A DNA stretch of 64,000 nt, taken from NCBI RefSeq assembly GCF_001187555.1, contig NZ_LFIJ01000002.1, forward strand, positions 1,178,545 through 1,242,544. The letters are read 5' to 3'. Origin of the DNA: Gilvimarinus polysaccharolyticus. Lineage in GTDB: Bacteria; Pseudomonadota; Gammaproteobacteria; Pseudomonadales; Cellvibrionaceae. The position numbers were made by a program, and so were the translations under genes. Positions 61,260-64,000 of the stretch are shown here, piece after piece. Within the stretch, counting starts at the first letter, position 1. Each line of letters opens with the position of its first letter. Below the pieces are notes generated by a model. The model saw nothing but the letters and a program-made list of their open reading frames with translations, did no database searches and was not told where the DNA came from.

Positions 61260-63200
61260 TTAGCGCGCAAGCGGTGGTACTGGGCAGTTTAAACTGTCGG
61301 CAATTGCGCGAAACAATTCGGCTTCGGCGGTGGTAACTTTTCCGTCAAACTCTATTGTCCGCATCATGGCTTTAAGCAGCATGGGCTTTTGCAGCGGGCG
61401 GGCGCGATTAAGCTCGCTTAGGGCGTTATCTAGGGCCTTAATGTTTAGCTGTGTAGCTGCTAACAGGGGCACCTCAGTCATGCGTAATGATGCGATGGCT
61501 TGGTTAAATGCCTCGCTCGCCTGGGTGGTATTGCTGGTTCCTGCGTGAGCGAGATACGACAATACAAATTGGCAGCTATCGCGCATTTGACGTAATTGTT
61601 TGTGCTGGCTATGAAAGTTAGGCTCACCTAAATGGTGTGTGACAATGCGTCGTAAGCTCCACTCGTGTAAATCGGTTTTGTGGTCGGCGGCAATTAGGGT
61701 GTCCATCGCCTGTTGCAGTGTTTGGCTTTGTGACTCGCTGAGTGATTTAAGTGCCGGTAAACACAGCTCTAATAGCGCTAGGCGATCAAGCTCATCTATG
61801 CGAGCGGCTTGTTTAACGATGTCGCGCCATTGCATTAGTGTGCTTTTACTGTAATAAGTTGTGAGCGACTGCCACTGTTGCGTGCGCATTTGAGCGTTGT
61901 TATTGTCGAGCAGTAAACCGATAACAATGGCGCAAGCACTGCTTGGGCTGTGCGCAGCATCGCGCAGCGAGCTGCCAATTTGTTCCAGTTGATCGCGCGC
62001 TTGCGACAGTGCATCGGAGCTGGTTTGGCCCATTTGATCGACGGCCGCCGCCAGCACACTGGCTTGAAAAAAGCGCTCGCGATGGCTGCTCTGTTGCTCG
62101 TTGCTATTTGTTGCCGCGTCAGGTTTGGTCTCGGTTTGAGCGGCGGCGATAAATTTGCCATCCCAACTGGGATCTAAGCGCTTTATACGATCGGTAAGTG
62201 GCGGGTGGGTGGCCATTAAACTGTTAAACGCGGTATTTACCCCTTGGCCAAAAAACATATGACTAAATTCAGCGCTATGGGCGGCCTTGAGTTTGCTGCC
62301 AACACTCACGCCCCCAATCTTTTTTAATGCGCCGGCAATACCGCTGTTGTCGCGGGTAAATTGCACCGCGGAAGCATCGGCAAGAAATTCTCGCTGACGA
62401 CTGACCGCCGCCTTAATGATGTTGCCAAAAAATGTGCCGGCGTAACCAATAATTATTAAACCAATACCAGCCGCCATAATGGCGCCGCCATTGTTGTCGC
62501 GATTATTGCCGCGACTGGAGCGTCCTATACTGCTATAGGCGCCGCCGCGCACGACAAAGTGGCCGATAAGTCCGAGTAACAAAATACCATTTAATAGGGC
62601 CACCAATCGCATATTAAGGCGCATGTCGCCATGAAAAATATGGCTAAACTCGTGTGCGATAACGCCCTGTAATTCATCGCGATTGAGTAATTCTATACAG
62701 CCGCGAGTGACACCGATAACGGCATCTTGTGGCGTGTGCCCCGCGGCAAAAGCATTTATGGCGGGCTCGTCGAGCAAGTACACCGGTGGCACTGGTGAGC
62801 CCGAGGCGATTGCCATTTCCTCGACAATGTTCAGCAGTTTGCGCTCGTTTAAATCACGGGTATCGGCATTCAGTAAGCGGCCACCCAAAGACTCGGCTAC
62901 AACCCGGCCGCCGCGGCGCAACTGTTGGTATTTAAACAGTCCGCCGAACAGCACAACCGTCATTACCAGCATCGAGATACCGAAGACGGTTTGCCAGTCG
63001 AGCAAGGTGGCAAGACTTGACCAAAAGCCCATTCCTGCGGTGTTCATATGGTAGGCGCTATTGCCGGTCTGCAGGTAAAACATCGTACCGGCAAACATTG
63101 CGGTGGTAACGGCAATAAGAGAAAGGACGGCGAGAATGAGTAACACCACTAGACGCTTGGTGTTGCGTCTAGCGATGTCTTGTTGCTGAAAAAAGTTCAT
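61260..63200 (-). CDS. M48 family metallopeptidase, HtpX-like, with long C-terminal tail
   Basis: 646 residues. Two N-terminal membrane helices (VVLLILAVLSLIAVTTAMFA; VFGISMLVMTVVLFGGLF) precede the M48 domain, with HExxH as H183-E184-F-S-H187 and a downstream EFLAD Glu. A further membrane segment pair follows (MAAGIGLIIIGYAGTFF). The last 250 residues are helical and end in a TerB-like pattern (FDGKVTTAEAELFRAIADSL). It probably degrades misfolded membrane proteins. LemA lies 25 bases upstream on the same strand, so the two form an operon. Confidence 0.88.
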   Translation of the reverse strand: MNFFQQQDIARRNTKRLVVLLILAVLSLIAVTTAMFAGTMFYLQTGNSAYHMNTAGMGFWSSLATLLDWQTVFGISMLVMTVVLFGGLFKYQQLRRGGRVVAESLGGRLLNADTRDLNERKLLNIVEEMAIASGSPVPPVYLLDEPAINAFAAGHTPQDAVIGVTRGCIELLNRDELQGVIAHEFSHIFHGDMRLNMRLVALLNGILLLGLIGHFVVRGGAYSSIGRSSRGNNRDNNGGAIMAAGIGLIIIGYAGTFFGNIIKAAVSRQREFLADASAVQFTRDNSGIAGALKKIGGVSVGSKLKAAHSAEFSHMFFGQGVNTAFNSLMATHPPLTDRIKRLDPSWDGKFIAAAQTETKPDAATNSNEQQSSHRERFFQASVLAAAVDQMGQTSSDALSQARDQLEQIGSSLRDAAHSPSSACAIVIGLLLDNNNAQMRTQQWQSLTTYYSKSTLMQWRDIVKQAARIDELDRLALLELCLPALKSLSESQSQTLQQAMDTLIAADHKTDLHEWSLRRIVTHHLGEPNFHSQHKQLRQMRDSCQFVLSYLAHAGTSNTTQASEAFNQAIASLRMTEVPLLAATQLNIKALDNALSELNRARPLQKPMLLKAMMRTIEFDGKVTTAEAELFRAIADSLNCPVPPLAR

Positions 63201-63225
63201 GGGCGGTTACGCCTGAGTTAGCACG

Positions 63226-63822
63226 TTAAAACGATACTTTAGGCGCTTCGGCGATTGCTTCGCTGTCGGCAAATTCTAGCAAGCTGGCGTCTTGGCTGTG
63301 GCCAAAAAAGCCGGCTAGGGCCACGGCGGGAAACCCTTGCTTGTAAGTGTTGTAGTTCATCACCGAGTCGTTAAACGCTTGGCGGGCAAACGCGATACGG
63401 TTTTCGGTGCTGGTGAGCTCCTCGGATACCTGCTGCATATTGGCCGAGGCTTTTAAGTCGGGATACGCTTCCATGACGACATTTAAGCGTCCTAGTGCGC
63501 TACCTAAAGCGCCTTCCGCGCCGGCCAGCTCGCTCATGGCGGTGGCGTTGCCGGGGGCGGCAGAGGCAGCTTGTAAGCCCGACATGGCTTGATTGCGCGC
63601 CTGAGTGACGGCCTCCAGGGTTTCGCGTTCATGGGTAATGTAGGCTTTAGCGGTTTCGACTAAATTGGGGATCAAGTCGTAACGCCGTTTTAGTTGCACC
63701 TCAATTTGTGCAAAAGAGTTTTGAAAGCGGTTTTTAAGTGCAACGAGCTGGTTGTAAACGCTGATAACGTACAGCACCAGTGCGGCGAGAATAACAAGTA
63801 CAACAATTGTGCTTATGCTCAT
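63226..63822 (-). CDS. LemA family protein
   Basis: 198 residues with AAGGA before the ATG. One N-terminal membrane helix (IVVLVILAALVLYVISVYN) is followed by a four-helix domain typical of LemA (LVALKNRFQNSFAQIEVQLK, RYDLIPNLVETAKAYITHE). The function is unclear, but LemA and M48 proteases often pair in envelope stress. It precedes the protease gene in the same transcript. Confidence 0.93.
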   Translation of the reverse strand: MSISTIVVLVILAALVLYVISVYNQLVALKNRFQNSFAQIEVQLKRRYDLIPNLVETAKAYITHERETLEAVTQARNQAMSGLQAASAAPGNATAMSELAGAEGALGSALGRLNVVMEAYPDLKASANMQQVSEELTSTENRIAFARQAFNDSVMNYNTYKQGFPAVALAGFFGHSQDASLLEFADSEAIAEAPKVSF

Positions 63823-63842
63823 GGAGTAATCCTTTTAAGCCG

Positions 63843-64000
63843 TTAGTCGATGTATTCAAATACTCGGACAACTTTTTGTACACCACCGGTATGGCGGGCG
63901 ATGTTGGTCACGGTTTCTGCCTCAGCGCGGGTGACCAACCCCATTAAATAAACGGTGTTGTTTTCGGTCACCACTTGTATGCGGCTGCTTTCGATGTCGC
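63843..64000 (-). CDS. BON-domain lipoprotein, DolP/YraP-like (5' end outside window)
   Basis: The last 51 residues are visible. They start near SSRIQVVTENNTVYLMGLVT and end VVRVFEYID, with the stop at 63843-63845. The pattern VTENNTVYLMGLVTRAEA ... ARHTGGVQKVVRVFEY is the second BON domain of DolP/YraP, an outer-membrane lipoprotein at division sites that helps maintain the envelope. The start and lipobox lie beyond the right edge. It precedes lemA and the M48 gene on the same strand, with about 20 bases to lemA. Confidence 0.8.
   Translation of the reverse strand, partial: DIESSRIQVVTENNTVYLMGLVTRAEAETVTNIARHTGGVQKVVRVFEYID

Overview
The window is chromosomal DNA of a gammaproteobacterium, most likely a marine relative of the Cellvibrionaceae/Pseudomonadales. 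Reasons: the conserved order queG-nnr-tsaE-amiB-mutL-miaA-hfq-hflX-hflK-hflC-hisZ-purA; a SPOR-protein gene upstream of gltB-gltD-hemE; a Pseudomonas-type MutL that keeps a nuclease motif; a fatty acid cis/trans isomerase; and moderate GC with many GTG and TTG starts. No transposase, integrase, rRNA, tRNA, prophage structural gene or CRISPR array was found. Most of the window is dense housekeeping DNA.

Layout. 1-10.4 kb: end of a SPOR-domain protein, a large secreted Ig-like lipoprotein on the minus strand, a 479-base gltB leader that carries a terminator, then gltB, gltD and hemE. 10.4-15.7 kb: a degenerate HD-GYP protein, phosphatidylserine decarboxylase, an MBL-fold hydrolase, a YgjP-type metalloprotein, DUF2750, an unknown small gene, and an LEA14-like lipoprotein; a perfect CRP/Vfr-type palindrome lies between the last two. 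15.8-21.2 kb: parC, a PilZ protein, an exported protein with DUF4124 at one end and a pilin-like domain at the other, a polysaccharide deacetylase and DUF924. 21.2-26.3 kb (minus strand): a Bax-like glucosaminidase, an overlapping gene pair for a P-like putative helicase loader and a protein with three DnaT-type ssDNA-binding repeats, and Cti.

26.4-32.6 kb: GNAT-nitrilase fusion, LLM monooxygenase, MscS channel, rhodanese, rsgA and orn. 32.6-37.2 kb is an accessory stretch between orn and queG: an AT-rich gene with a HEPN-like R-x4-H motif, a haem-motif lipoprotein, a DoxX-like protein and gnd. 37.4-51.6 kb is the conserved queG-to-purA block covering queuosine synthesis, NAD(P)HX repair, tRNA t6A and i6A modification, cell-wall amidase, mismatch repair, Hfq, the HflX GTPase, the HflKC membrane complex and histidine/purine synthesis. 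51.7-64 kb: an LTA-synthase-like phosphotransferase with a C-terminal NPCBM module, cardiolipin synthase, an SDR, a small conserved protein, DUF599, an alkyltransferase, an orphan ExbD, an aminotransferase, and M48 protease-LemA-BON envelope genes at the right edge.

The most promising second-look items are the triple-DnaT/P-like pair, the DUF4124-pilin chimera, the AT-rich HEPN-like singleton, the HD-GYP protein with several metal ligands replaced, the sulfatase-NPCBM fusion, and RNA-level elements (gltB leader, gnd stop-codon hairpin). Family assignments come from reading motifs, not from database searches.
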